Shown: positions 11,862-23,345, numbered from the stretch's first letter. The stretch is DNA of 64,000 nucleotides from Podocnemis expansa (GCA_007922195.1 ML682116.1:1074433-1138432); one strand, 5' to 3'. The notes: generated by a model from the sequence alone, not told the origin. Numbers and translations are program-made.

Positions 11862-13071
11862 ATGGAGCCCAGAGAGATCCTGCATGCTTCTGAGCTTCTG
11901 CAATCTGTTAGCAGGGTGTTTGATAGTGGCCCGGTGTTAGGCTACCTTCACCAACAGCAGAGAAAGCACCACAGGGCATCTGCTACTGTGGGTGCAAGTC
12001 TCAGCAGGCCCACCATGATGGCCAGCATAGCAGCAGTGGCACTCACACCACCTACAATGTCCCAGTGCATCTGGGAACTGGAGACGAGTGCCAACTGGCA
12101 GGAACGTGTTGTATTCAGCACCTGAGAAGAGGAACTGTGGCACCAAAACTTTAGAATAAGGAGGACCACATTTCAGGAGCTTGTCAGTGAGCTTACCACA
12201 GAGCTACAGCATGCTGACACACAGCTCCGACCTGCTCTCCCTGTGGACAAGCGCATGGCAATAGCAATCTGGAAGTTGGCAACACCAGACACTTATAGAG
12301 CTGTCACCCACCAGTTTGGGGTCAGGTGGTCAACTGTGGGGGCCATACTCAGGCAGGTGTTGCAGGGCCATAAACAGTGTCCTGCACAGCCGTGTCATCT
12401 GCCCGAGCAACCTGGAGAAGGCCCTTGCTAGATTTGTGGCTCTTGGCATCCCTAACTGTACCCGTGTGGTCGATGCTACACATATGCCGCTCCAGGCCCC
12501 AGACCACTGGGCCACAACATACTACAGTAGGAGGAGATATCATTCCATGCAGCTGCAAGCCCTAGTCAACTACCAGGGCCTGTTTACAAACACTTGCATG
12601 GACTGCCCAGGGAAGGTCCATGATGCCCATGTGCTGAGACACTCAGGCCTCTACTGCCGCATGCAGGCAGGCACCTTCCTCCTGCACCATACCATCACTC
12701 TCAGGGATGCGGAGGTGCCTATCTTCATCCTGAAGGATGTGGTGTATCCCCTAATTCTGTGGCTTATGAAGCCATATGGGGGGAACATAGATGACAGCAG
12801 AGACCTCTTCAACTGCCATCTACAGCGCTACCAGACTATAGTGGAGCGTGCCTTCGGCCATCTGAAAGCACACTGGAGAGCCATTTTCACCCATCTGCAG
12901 CTCAAAGAGACCACCACCTCAAAAGGTTGTGAGCACCTGCTGCATTTTGCACAACCTCTGCAATCTGTGGGAGGCAGAGGCAGAACAGTTCACTGCTGGA
13001 TACCAGCAACCTGGACACCCCATTCCCTGTACCTGGCAGGCACAGTGCCAAGCCATCATCAGCCGAGATGA
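11862..13071 (+). pseudogene. HARBI1-like DDE transposase (Harbinger), disrupted
   Basis: The product would be the nuclease that cuts and joins the transposon ends. From the ATG at 11,862 the frame runs to a TGA at 12,123, in the middle of the N-terminal HARBI1-like region (W..R.VF.T then an FRIRRTTFQELV-like helix). It reopens in the same frame through VDKRMAIAIWKLAT and QFGVRWSTVGAI, a helix-turn-helix-like stretch. A +1 frameshift near 12,360 moves to the frame that carries the catalytic core. Three acidic residues of the DDE/D triad are visible: D in VVDATHMPL (codon 12,472), D in GKVHDAHVL (12,622) and E in VERAFGHLKAHW (12,844). The usual DGTH motif reads DATH here. With one nonsense codon and one frameshift it is a recent pseudogene. 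The core is open for 251 codons. Confidence 0.88.
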
Positions 13072-13177
13072 CCTAAATGACTGGGTCATTGCTGGGGGGC
13101 AGAGGCCTGAACACAAGGGCGCATTCACTACCTACAGTGGCTAATGCCTACTCCCTTACCTCCCCCATCCATCACAA

Positions 13178-13183
13178 AATAAA
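13178..13183 (+). promoter_or_regulatory. Poly(A) signal of the transposase gene
   Basis: A canonical AATAAA lies about 107 bp after the transposase stop. It faces the oppositely oriented signal at 13,221-13,226, as expected for two convergent genes in one compact element. Function inferred. Confidence 0.5.
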
Positions 13184-13220
13184 GAAACCTTCACGCTCAC
13201 AATGAACTGTGAACAGTGGT

Positions 13221-13226
13221 TTTATT
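13221..13226 (-). promoter_or_regulatory. Poly(A) signal of the Myb/SANT gene
   Basis: AATAAA on the minus strand (TTTATT on +), about 250 bp beyond the stop codon of the accessory gene and 38 bp from the opposing signal for the transposase. Function inferred. Confidence 0.5.
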
Positions 13227-13473
13227 TACATGGGAGGGGGTGGGCAAGGATTGGAGCCATGGGGGATGGGTGGGTCGGGGCCAGGAGAGGCGACTTGGGG
13301 GGGAAATTGGTAGGGTTTGGCGGGTGTCTGGGGGACAGGAGACAACCAGCAGGCAGCCATCTACTGACAGGGCAGTGCCCAGACACCCTGAGTGCAGGGC
13401 CTGCACTAGTGGGAGGCACTAGCACATGGGGCCTCCGGGTGGGGGAGACAGTGGCCCTCCATCTGTCCCGACC

Positions 13474-14716
13474 CTATGCCAAAGACGCAAGGGCCTCAGT
13501 CTCCCACTCTACAAGGTCGAGCAGGAGATCCATTTGTGTATTCTCAACCCTGCGGTGGGCATTTTCCTCCCCGCGCTCCTGCTCCAACCAAGCTCGGAGG
13601 TCCTCCTCAGAGTGAGCTACCTGGAAGTGTTCTTCCAGGATGTCCTCCTGGGTACGGTAAGCCCTCTAGCATCTTGGCAGGACCGACGGGACCAATGTCC
13701 AGCTCACAGGGTTTGTATGGGAGATAGATAGATCAGGGGCTCCCCCTATTAGGTAGTGCTGGATGCAGTCTGACAGCAGCTGCTGATCTGTTGCCATTCC
13801 CCCGCCTCTCCCTCCCCCTGCCCTTTGGGACCATGACCCCCTGGACTCCGCCACCATGCTGTGATGCACTGGGTGGTGCCATGCCCTGGCTGCCAAGGTG
13901 TGGGCAGCCCTGTCCTTGGGGTCTTTCCCGAGGCCTCCTGTCAACAGTGGCAGGAGCATGCTGCATGGCCATGTCTCTCCCCCCCCCCGACACTGGCCAC
14001 CCCATCTTCTGAAATGCCAGTGCACCATCCAGCTCCAGCCCGCCCCAACAGATGCCAGTGCCTACACCTGTTGGAGGCCCTTTCCCCCCACTCCAGGACC
14101 CTGCCTATCGTGGGGCCATGCCCCCTACAACTCCTGTCCTACCTGCCAGCCCCACCATTCCCAGGGGGATGGAGCACTCACCGGCACCAGCAGCACAAGT
14201 CTCGCGAGCCGTCCCTGTGCCTGGGTCATCTGCAGCTGGGGCGACCCCCTCCCCAGAGCCTGGGGCAACATCCTGGCTCCCACAGTCCGGGACGGAGGTG
14301 CTGGCACGTGCCCACAGGCAGTTATCCTCCTGCCTCAGCACCACATCCTCATCCACCAAGGCCTCTTCGGGGCATTGCAGCACCAAGGCTGTGGGCTGGC
14401 CCTGCATTAGGCTGCTGCTCCAGGAAGGGATTTAGCTCCTGACAGAAGGGGCAGGTGGCTTTTTCTGTTCCTGAGTGACATCTCACACCTTGCCCCGTAA
14501 TAGGCCTGCTGGAGGTCGTTAACTTTTACTCAGACCTGCTGCATATCCTGAGTCTGCCAAGCTCCGAGACAAGGCCGGGTACGGCTCCCTGTTTCGTTGG
14601 CTGCCCTGCAGCTGGGCGTGGATGGGCTTGCCCCAGAGAGCCAAGAGGTCCGTGATCTCCTGGTGTGTCCAGGAGGGATCGTGCTTCCTGTCCTTTTGAG
14701 CACTGGGCTCTGCCAT
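13474..14716 (-). pseudogene. Harbinger Myb/SANT-like accessory protein, disrupted
   Basis: In Harbinger elements the accessory protein binds subterminal DNA and brings the transposase to the nucleus. The minus-strand ATG at 14,716 opens a Myb/SANT-like (trihelix) domain with the signature W(S)WTHQEITDLLALWG and QGSQRNREPYPALSRSLADSGY. A stop and frameshifts interrupt it near 14,519; the expected continuation (cysteine-containing PFCQELNPFL-like stretch) is visible down to about 14,420. The middle, 13,690-14,420, is proline-rich and not clearly in one frame. The C terminus is again open, from about 13,670 to the TAG at 13,474-13,476, as a charged, probably coiled-coil segment containing HSEEDLRAWLEQERGEENAH. 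Overall length and layout fit the family, but the reading frame is broken in at least two places. Confidence 0.75.
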
Positions 14717-15317
14717 GTGTCCACCACAGCCAGAGTCCTGGCCACCTCTGGCTGTGGAGCAGGAAGTGCAGGACTTCTGCTCTGGGATTGGCCAGGACAG
14801 GCACTTCCTGGTTGCCGGGCAGACTGCCAGCTGCCTGGGGACCCATTAAGTTGACTTAAGCTAACTCCCAGGCCTCATTGCATTAAGTCGACATAATAAA
14901 GTCAGCTTAATGGTAAAGTCACTTTACAAGTGGGAGTTATAAAGTCAACTTTAGCATCCAGTAAAGTAGGCTATATTCACTTGCACTGTGAACTGGGCTT
15001 TATTTAAGTCAACTTAAGGGACGTTAAGTTGACTTAAATGCACAGTGTAGACATAGCCAATGTGAACAAGAGTGGCAATACATGGTCACTACAGAGTACC
15101 GTTCTACTTTTTACATGCTGTATTTATCCAAGGTAGTTCTATTGTGCTTATCACCAGAAGGCCCACATTCAGGGAGCCGTCCCTATTCAGAAAGCCTGCT
15201 TAAGCACATACTTACAGTTCATGCTTAACTTTAGCACTTTCTGGAAACAGGGCCTAAATGATTTTCCGTGTCCTTCACTTTCCTTTGGTTGCTGAGCTCA
15301 TGAGCACTACTTCAGAC

Positions 15318-15502
15318 CAATGTTCCCTCTAACTACTCGTAGAGCGTGTGCGCAAACAAGTTCTTTGTGTGCGCAAAAACATTTCTTTGTGAGCACCAAT
15401 ATTAGCACTGTTGAATTTTTTGTGCGCACTTTATTTTGTTGTGTGCGCAGGTTTCATGACCTGTGTGCGCGCACACATGTGCACAGCTTAGAGGCAACAG
15501 TG
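15318..15502. mobile_element. hAT MITE with perfect 8-bp target duplication
   Basis: The 185-bp element has ends CAATGTTCCCTCTAA and TTAGAGGCAACAGTG, 13 of 15 inverted matches. It is flanked by identical octamers CTTCAGAC at 15,310-15,317 and 15,503-15,510. The interior is built from repeated GTGTGCGC/GCGCACA motifs in both orientations, giving a CpG-containing, partly palindromic core. The CAGTGTTCCCTCTAA end is a widespread reptile hAT MITE end. It is probably one of the younger insertions here. Confidence 0.88.
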
Positions 15503-15510
15503 CTTCAGAC

Positions 15511-16470
15511 ACTTCAGTTCATTAACACTGGGTTCTTGTTGTAGTTTTAAGTTAACTCAGTTACACACTGTGTGTATGTCACCTACTGAGTTGGAAGGTA
15601 TACTTCCAGGTTGAGGATACAGATGGTGCTAGCTTCGTTTGAGTTTAGCATGCTAAAAAATAGAAGCACAGCTGCAGGGGTGCAAGTGGCAGGAGGAGTT
15701 AGGCACCCAGGTCCACACTTATGGTTTTGGGTGGGATCATACTTGGGGTAGCTAGCCCCACCCACTGTTGCAACTATTCTTCTAATTTTAGCATACTACC
15801 TTGATCAAGGACAAGGTTGGTTTGCCTTCTCAAGCTGAAAATTACACTTTCCAGCCCCAGAACAAATCTATTATGGTTAACTTTTCAGACTTGCTTATCT
15901 ATATCTCAGGACCAAAATCCATAAGCAGACACTGAAAGTGGCCCGGTTTTCAGAAGTGTTAAGACCCCACAGAACTTACTGAAGAAACAAACACTCATTA
16001 AGGTCAGGGGGTGTGGAGGACATTTGAAAATCAAGCCATTTATTCAGCTGCCTATGGATGGATTTACATGCCTACGTGTAGGCACTCACAGTTGAAAAGT
16101 TTATCTCAGCATTTCAAATGTAAAACAGGACTTAATGGAATGTTCCAATTTACCTCTTTTTAAATACTGTAAAAAAAAACCACCGTGCGTCCTCATACAT
16201 GAATTTGATTATCAGCAGCAGGTCCTTTCAGTAAGAAGCACTGTACTTAATGGAAAAATCATGCTTTCTTTCACATGACCTTTTATTAAACATCCACCAC
16301 ATTCATTTTCTATTCCTCTTTCCTTCCTCCTCAAGAATTCTTAAAATTGCAAAAAAGGTTTTGGGGTCCCCTCCCCCATTTAAAGCAACCATTTCTCCAT
16401 TCTTAAACTTTATGCAAAATTCCTTGCAGGGCTTATTCTACACACATGCACGCAGATGTTTCAGTCATGA

Positions 16471-16514
<44 letters not shown>

Positions 16515-17263
16515 TGCGCTTGGATGAGTTTAATGTCTGGCAAATTGCAACTTGTGTTTATAATAAACACCAAAATAGAAAACATGGCAACTGTTGGATG
16601 TCAGCTTCTTTAGAAATATGAAGTCATGTTTCAGGAAGGTACGTTCTTCTGTCTCATTGTACGTCCTGAAACACAGGGCATCCTCCTGTCTCATTTAATC
16701 TCAAGAACACTAGATTACACATGAGTTCATCTCCTCTCAGGTCTGAACATGTGAGGTTTGTGCATATGTTGGGATTGTTTTTTCTTGAAACATTTTGATT
16801 ACCCCCATTATCCTAATGATGAAGCCACTCTGGTGGATATAAAGAGCTCCACAGACCTTCAGACAGATTGCTTTAATCTGAACACTTTCAGCATCTAAGA
16901 GTTTGCAGCATAATAATGTCAGTAGGAACAAGAGATTCCCAATCTTGTGAAGTCAGATGTGTGAGAGAGAAAGAAACAGAAATACTCTTGCTCTCTCACA
17001 CACGCACAGCTTTGCCTTTCTAAGGAGGGGTGTCCACTGATCTAATTTCTGATATTTGAAGGAAAAAGAGGTCAGCAGTTTAGCTGTACAAGCATTTTGA
17101 TCATGTGAGTTGCTGAATGCATGCAACTTGCATTGTCTTAAATTAAAATTAAAATAAATATTAAAAAAAAAAGACATTCACCACCTCATGAGTCATTTTG
17201 TGTTTTGCAGCCAGGACCACTAGATTGTTGAGCTACATTCATTCCCTATATACCCCATTGTCA
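15511..17263. other. Unassigned DNA with one long dinucleotide repeat
   Basis: AT-rich unique-looking sequence. Apart from the alternating purine-pyrimidine tract at 16,474-16,519, no repeat, RNA or coding feature is supported. The 123-codon frame at 16,250-16,621 reads straight through that tract and is not credible. Confidence 0.5.
16474..16519. repeat. (GT)n(GC)n microsatellite, alternating purine-pyrimidine
   Basis: Forty-six bases alternate purine and pyrimidine without a break: a GT run followed by GCGCGCGCGC and ATGCGC. Such tracts readily adopt left-handed Z-DNA in vitro and are length-polymorphic. No nearby gene suggests a role. Confidence 0.9.
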
Positions 17264-17655
17264 TGAGCACATAAGAATGTCCATGCTAGTTCAGACCAAT
17301 GGTCCAGCTAGCCCAGCACCCCATCTTCTGACAACGGTCCGTGCCAGATGCTTCACAGGGAATGAAGAGAACAGGACAATTTCGAGTGGTCCATTCAATC
17401 ACCCAGGCCCAGCTTCTAGCAGCTGGAGGTTTAGGGACACAAAGTTGTGTCCCTGACCATCTTGGCTTAAGAACGAATGGTCAACCTATCCTCCATGAAT
17501 TTATCTAATTCTTTTTTTTAACACAGTTATATTTTTTACCTTCACGACATCCCAAAATGACTTACCCAGGTTGAGTGTATGTTCTGTGAAGAAATCTCTT
17601 TTGTTTATTTTAAACATGCTGGCTAATAATTTTATCAGGTATCCATGAGAGAAGT
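17264..17655 (-). mobile_element. CR1 LINE, 3' end only
   Basis: The sequence is the reverse complement of a CR1 3' untranslated tail. It starts with the terminal block ATAAGAATGTCCATGCTAGT, continues with CAGACCAATGGTCCAGCTAG and CCATCTTCTGACAACGGTCC, then the conserved stretch around TTCTGTGAAGAAATC that also occurs, on +, in the CR1 copy ending at 29,431. The 5' end is truncated, the normal result of incomplete reverse transcription. Confidence 0.85.
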
Positions 17656-17723
17656 TCTGACTGCAGTAGAACCAGTATAGTGCTCAGATAAAGAAAGGAG
17701 GGAAAACCAGAGGGGGGGGGGAG

Positions 17724-17863
17724 AAGCAAAACAAGGAGTCCTGTGACACTTTTAAAGACTAATAAAGGTATTTATCACATGAACTTTCTCTCCCACCAAA
17801 GCTTATGCAATAAATAAATTTGTTAGCCTTTAAAAGTGCCAGGGGACTCCTTGTTTGTTTTGC
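17724..17863. mobile_element. Short palindromic (foldback) PLE-derived element
   Basis: The left arm, AGCAAAACAAGGAGTCCTGT onward, is mirrored by the right arm ending GGACTCCTTGTTTGTTTTGCT, with matching inner segments (TTTTAAAGACTA versus TAGCCTTTAAAAG; GGTATTTATC versus GCAATAAATAAATT). The same end sequences terminate the coding Penelope-like element at 43.0-45.5 kb, so this is two PLE 3' tails joined head to head. A G10 run just before it (about 17,712-17,721) is not part of the palindrome. Confidence 0.75.
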
Positions 17864-19993
17864 TGAATTGCACTAACATGATTACCCCTTGGGAACCAAA
17901 CCAGAGGGTTTCTTTATGGGCATGTACAACCAGAAAGATAAGTGAGGTAAATGTGAAAATGTGGACTTTTTGATATGGACATTAGGACTAGCTTGTCAAA
18001 ATATGCATTTTAATCACACAGATAGGGGTGTGATCTGCTATATTGTGCATAAAATGAAGTAGAATTAGCTTCAGAGGTACCCAGTGTATTCAGAAATAAG
18101 AAAGCTGCTCTGCCCACTCACATACCCGAGTTAGCACCTTCACTTGAAACATGACAGCTTTTCTGCCTGCAACTGAACATCAATAGATTCTTCCTTGCTT
18201 CCCAGCAACGTACTGTAATGCCCTCCAATCTTTGCACATTTGCCCTATGTGTTATTGACACCTCATTAGTTCACTCTATTCAAACAATGGCCTGTGCAAC
18301 CAAAAACAAACAGTAGAAGTTGAAAGTCCATGTTTGCTAATATTGGATAAATCCTGCTACACCCTGCACATTGTGAGAACGCCGCAGAATAACTGCAGTG
18401 GTACCATCACATTTCTGATGCACAGGACTGGGGTGGAGCGAGCAGGCAGTAAAGAAGTTCCAGAGAAGACCTCTCTCTCTCTCAGGGGAGAGAAGAAAGA
18501 AAACATGGTTGGGAGCAGACCAGAGCAAAGGGTAGAATCAAACGATTATCTGGTTTGCGATCATGCAGACCCACTAGCCAAAACTATTACAGTGGAAGGT
18601 GTGAGGCTGCTTCTACAGTATATTGGAGAGATGCTGCCAAGGAGCTAGATGAGAGGCACAGGATCTTAGTATGAATAGCTCTGCCCTTTTGGGATCTACC
18701 AGGCTCAGGGGCTGGATCTTATGCATTACTTAAGGGAAGGTAACCCATCCCCAACAGAATGAAAAAAGTAGCCGTTTCTTAGAAACAGTGAACATACTCA
18801 AGTCTTCACAGTATCCCTAATGTAATTTTGATTCCACCTACAAGCATCAGTGGCATACTGTTCAGAAGCATCACAAGATGATGTAGTCACCCCAGACTTG
18901 AACAAAAACAAAACAAAAACACTTATGTGGTAAATAACAAAAAATGAGTTAAGAAAATTACTTGACATAATTTATGGTGAGAATTTAGACACACTTGAAG
19001 AACAGCAGTACCAGAACACACAAATGGTCCAGCTAGTCTGGTGTCCTCTCTCAGCCTGATTGTTCAGAAGACGACATAAAACTCTCATACTGGGCTTAAA
19101 CTTTGATTTTTTTATGACATACACAATAAGTTCTTCCTGTCCCCCAGCTGATGCCTTAAACATGAATACCTGTAGATGTTGTTCTTACTCATTTTCTATA
19201 AATCAAAGATTCTCAAATATATTTTTAATACAGTATGGACAACATAATACAGACACATTATGGGCTCTCTCTTCACATATTTGGGACTGCACAGACCATA
19301 TCACCTCCAATATAAATATCACATATCTTGTGGCAGCTACAAAAAATGTTATGTGGACAATATATGACAAATATTTACATGCTATAAAGCAGAATTTCAG
19401 TACAGAGGATGACCCAGCATTGTGTGTTTAGCCAGCTCTCTGCGGCCCACCAGCAAGTATTTCACAGTGGTCTAGCAGGCTCAGTTTACCAGTCCTTTAC
19501 TGAAAATTATTAAAGGCCCAATGCTGCTAAGATTAGTAGTATTTTACTCTGCATGCAGTTTAATGAGATTACTCACAGATTAAAGTATACCTAAACATAA
19601 GAAAGAGGAGCAGAATCTGACACTAAGCTATTGCTTCATTAATAGCAATGTCTTAATTATACATTTGGTAAACAAGTACATCTTGAAAATTGAATGGTTT
19701 CTTGTTCTTGTTTTGGGGAAATTGAGATGTAGGAACATCCAGTTAACATTCCATCTTTATTTGTTATTTAAATATGGCTTTGGGAATTGGAGAAATATAC
19801 GGGAGGAATGACGTAAATATTTCTCACAGTATGATAATTGTATTCATCCCATTACAATCAATAAGGAAAAAAACAGGACAGAAATAATAACTACTTTGCA
19901 GTTCAGTAGCACCTTTCATTTGAGGTTGGCAAAGCAATGAACAAACAATTAAACAGGGACTCATGACAGCTCAATGTGATATAGCTAGAGTGA
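17864..19993. other. Mostly unassigned DNA
   Basis: About 19,018-19,075 contains CAAATGGTCCAGCTAGTCTG, a short minus-strand echo of the CR1 tail. About 19,899-19,985 resembles an old SINE tail. The 104-codon frame at 18,334-18,648 and the 123-codon frame at 19,060-19,431 show no domain and are not called as genes. Confidence 0.45.
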
Positions 19994-20260
19994 GGCTATG
20001 TCTGCACAGACATAGTTTTGTTGATAAAACTTATATCACTCACGCTCCTGAACCACATAAGGTACGCTGGCAGAAATGCTAGCGTACACAGCATTCTCCT
20101 GCTGGGAGATACTCTCCCACTGACATAACTACCGCTGCTTGTTGAAGTGGTTTAATTATATCAACATAAGAGGCATCTCCCATTGGCATGGAGTGGCTAC
20201 TTGAAAGACTTTATAGTGTCAGAGCTGTGCCACTGTAAGGTCTCTAGAGTAGACATAACC
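19994..20260. mobile_element. Harbinger MITE (GGCTATGTCTGCAC ends)
   Basis: Left end GGCTATGTCTGCACAGA and right end TAGAGTAGACATAACC are inverted copies of the Harbinger-type terminus. The flanking triplets TGA and TTA match at 2 of 3. The 267-bp interior has no coding capacity and a different sequence from the other Harbinger MITEs here, so it is a separate subfamily. Confidence 0.7.
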
Positions 20261-20942
20261 TTAAACTTATATACAAAACACAAAACACAACTAACCTGAT
20301 TTCAATCTCCTTCCTATATTGCTTCATCTGTCTGTTTTAGGATTTTCTATAGCATCTATCACCATAGTATCCACATGAATGTAAATTTCTTAGATCTAAC
20401 TCTGAACCCCCTCATGCACATGACATACAATTTAAAAATGTGCATTATTTGTTTCAGTGTGGTATATGAAGTAGTAATGCCGCTAATTCCCTTGGACTAC
20501 AGATGGTGATAAATTGTGTATTCTGATAGAATTGTCACTTCTCCCTACTTCATTGTTTAGCCATGGCAAAGAAGTAGAGAAAAAAAGATGAACTGAGGTT
20601 ACAAGGAAGCATGCAATTAGGAATTCCAGGGAAGGATATCACAGCTAAGAGGCGTGAAGACATCTTGAGTCATCAGAAGTAATGTCTACAATGATGTTGA
20701 TTTAGAACTCTCCTATACTAAAGTTAGTGCAGGAGTGAAATAAGCAGGAGAGGGTCTATCTACATGTGAAGGGGTCTAAATCTGGTCTGATTCACATGTA
20801 GAAGAGCCTGAAGAAGATACAAGAAGGTGTAAGTTGAGTCAGACACAAACTAAAAGGACATACTCTATTTCAATACATATTTTTCTTCTGGTTCCCTGAT
20901 GTTTAAATTATGCCAGTTTATATCGCTCAAATCTTGGTTGAT
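20261..20942. other. Unassigned DNA between two Harbinger MITEs
   Basis: AT-rich, unique-looking, no supported feature. Confidence 0.45.
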
Positions 20943-20945
20943 TAA

Positions 20946-21203
20946 GGGTATGTCTACAATGATCCAAGGCAAGACCGATTAGTGTGTAAGGGCTCGGGCT
21001 GGAAGGCTGCTTATTTGCAGTGTTGATGTTCAAGTTCAAGTGGGAGCCCAGCCTCCAAGACAATCTCCTCTTGCTGGGTCCCAAAGCCCAGGCTCCTGCC
21101 AAATCTTGAAAGTCTATAAATCACAATTAAACAACCTTGTTGCTCAAGCCCAAACCCGATAATCTGGGCCAGCAGTGGGTGTTTAGTTGCAGTGTAGACA
21201 TCC
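20946..21203. mobile_element. Harbinger MITE with TAA target duplication
   Basis: Ends GGGTATGTCTACAATG and GCAGTGTAGACATCC are inverted, and TAA is present on both sides (20,943-20,945 and 21,204-21,206), the classical Harbinger target. The interior contains GGCTGGGAAGC-like and TCGGGCT motifs typical of reptile Harbinger MITEs of about 260 bp. Non-coding. Confidence 0.8.
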
Positions 21204-21206
21204 TAA

Positions 21207-22854
21207 GAGTAAGAAGGTCAAGGCCCAATATTAGGTTTTCACTTTCAAGTTTGGTACCTTGTTCCTAAACCCTGGCTTACATTCAGGGTTGAAAACATGA
21301 AATGAAATGCAGAGTTTAAGGCCAAAAGGATTAAGTTGGACATTTTAATATTATTTTTACATTATTACCAATTGTTTAATCTGGTATTTTGTTTTGTTTT
21401 AACAACTAGATATAAATTTCCCTTACTTATGTGGCACCTACTACACTGATGATACCCTAGAGGGATTTATGATTTAGGTGCTGGTAATACAGAAACCAAA
21501 ACCTCCCATACTTTCGCAGACATTACTGATATTTTACTGAATGGAGGTGTGATGGGCCATGGCAGTTTATCATCCCATTTTACTTTCAGGGGTTCTCCAA
21601 GGTCTTTAATATCATCTTAAGAGCCACAAATAATGGACAGAAGTTGCCTTGGTATGAGAGAATAATTCTCTCTGTTGAAGGAAGTACTGGGCAAAAGTTA
21701 TAGTTATTACTCATCAAAAGATCAGATTAAGTTATCCTAATTGTCTCTTTTGGCCTTAAAAATCTATCAGTATCTCTGACTCTTTGAGTGCTTGAAATGT
21801 AGGGTCAGAATTGGGTATGAGACCAAATACTGCACTGGTCTAGACTCATGTCACATTGGCCCAGGGGATGGAGTGCTACTATATCAGCCACAGTAACACA
21901 AAATATCATGCCAGAATAAATTAGCTGAGTAAAGCTCAGGTATATGGAACATCTTAGTTTTGTTTCCAGCCAACTCTAAAGCTAACACCCTGTGTGGGAA
22001 CATGCCATATATGCAGGATGTTATCTATGCTGCCATGTTGCCCCTATTTTAGAAAAGTTGAAGCAGCCTGTAGTCTGCTAGCTACGTCACGCTTCCTTTC
22101 ACTTTCATTTTAGACATCCAGCAGCAACAGCAATAGTGTGTATTTATATGGTATTAAGTGTGCTGTATTTCAACTGCTGACTTGGATAAATGCCACTCAC
22201 CCCCTAGAAGCATCTGTATGTGAATTTAAAGGGGTGGGTGAGTGACAGCAAGACTGAGTAGTTCTTCTGACAAGGTTTTGGCAGATCATTGGTTGTCATC
22301 AAACCTATTGCGTTTCTTGTTCTCTGCCAGAAAGTCCACCTACATGCCTGATGGCAATTAGTCCTTTTGTAGGTGCTAATGAATAAAAGCAGAATGCATG
22401 CTTTACAAGATTATACTGAGGATCCTGATCCATATATTAACTCCATATATAAACCCACACACGCACACACAGCCCCCCCATCCACATGCCAGTGTGCACC
22501 CACACCCAAACTCGTGCTTAGACAAATCAAAGCTGCAGTGCACTGATGATCCAACTGCACAAAAGCAGAATTTCTTTCATGAATCATTACCTGTTTTCTC
22601 ATAACTCATACACTGCAAAAGTATTACTTTATGAATGATGAAGGCAGCCTACATTTGAGACAATCATTTGAGTTCAAATAAAATGAGACCCCTCATCCTT
22701 CCCCACAAACTTGCATTTTTCTGAGGTTCAGACATTTCATTCAGCTTTTCCTGTCTCATATTACATTTCAGGTCTGCATACTTCTGAGTTTCCTGCTGTA
22801 AGCCAAGATCAGAAGAGCAGGTATCAGGACAAGGCAGGGAAATATATTCCTAAG
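21207..22854. other. Unassigned DNA
   Basis: No gene or recent repeat supported. A short CA-rich stretch lies at about 22,455-22,510. Confidence 0.5.
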
Positions 22855-23345
22855 AAGAGCTGGCCAAAAATGTTTTAAATTGAAATATATATTGTTAAAG
22901 AATAGTTTTATTGAAAATCTTACTGTTTTGTGAAAATTTGTTGATTTTGGTGAGATCTAAGAGGAAAAATTGGAAAAAATCATTTTAAACAATGTCAAAT
23001 CAAATCAAATCAAATCATAGGGTTGGAAGGGACCTCGTGAGATCATCAAGTCCAACCCCCTGGGAGTTGAACCCAGGACCCATTGCAATTCATTTTGGTT
23101 CAATTTTTATATCAAAATATTAATTTTATTACACTGAATGTGTATAACACTGTAATATATGTAATATAAAAAAGCTAAAGAAGAATCAAAATATCAAATT
23201 GTTTTGGTATTTTGATGGTACTGAATTGACATTTTGGGGAATATTTCAAAATTTTATCTGTTAGTTCTGAACTGAATGAAAAAATGAGAATTTTTCATGG
23301 AATAGAAATTCTGATTGCCAAACAGTTTGATTTCTATGATATTTG
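22855..23345. mobile_element. AT-rich hAT-like MITE interrupted by a CR1 fragment
   Basis: The left end AAGAGCTGGCCAAAAATGTT matches the TAGAGCTGG(T/C)CA(A)AAA terminus seen at 52,611 and 47,819. The interior is rich in GAAATTTT/AAAATTTC motifs, as in those relatives. The right boundary near 23,345 is approximate because the expected inverted end is degraded (GATTGCCAAACAG). A minus-strand CR1 fragment sits within it at 22,995-23,082, so the MITE is older than that insertion, unless the two halves are separate copies. Confidence 0.45.
22995..23082 (-). mobile_element. CR1 LINE, extreme 3' end
   Basis: The reverse complement reads as the conserved CR1 3' terminus (GGTTGGACTTGATGATCTCA then GGTCCCTTCCAACCCTATGA) followed by the short terminal direct repeat, here TCAAA on + repeated four times at 22,995-23,015. 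CR1 elements end in such a short repeat rather than poly(A). Only about 90 bp are present. Confidence 0.88.

Larger units (their letters stand above)
11606..15058 (+). mobile_element. Near-complete Harbinger (PIF-type) DNA transposon
   Basis: The 3.45-kb element begins GGCTATGTCTACACTGG and ends with its inverse, AGTGTAGACATAGCC. Subterminal regions carry repeated AAGTTGACTTAA motifs in both orientations, likely transposase or accessory-protein binding sites. It encodes a HARBI1-like DDE transposase on + and a Myb/SANT-like protein on -, arranged tail to tail, the two-gene organisation typical of animal Harbinger elements. The flanking triplets AGT and AAT match at 2 of 3, consistent with a decayed 3-bp duplication. 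Both genes carry one or more disruptions, so the copy is probably inactive. Its GC content is far above that of the flanks. A miniature derivative lies at 46,526-46,894. Confidence 0.9.

Noticed and set aside
13861..14442. 193-codon + frame inside the Harbinger element
   Set aside because: It is antisense to the Myb/SANT accessory gene, whose domain and C-terminal helix are recognisable on the minus strand.
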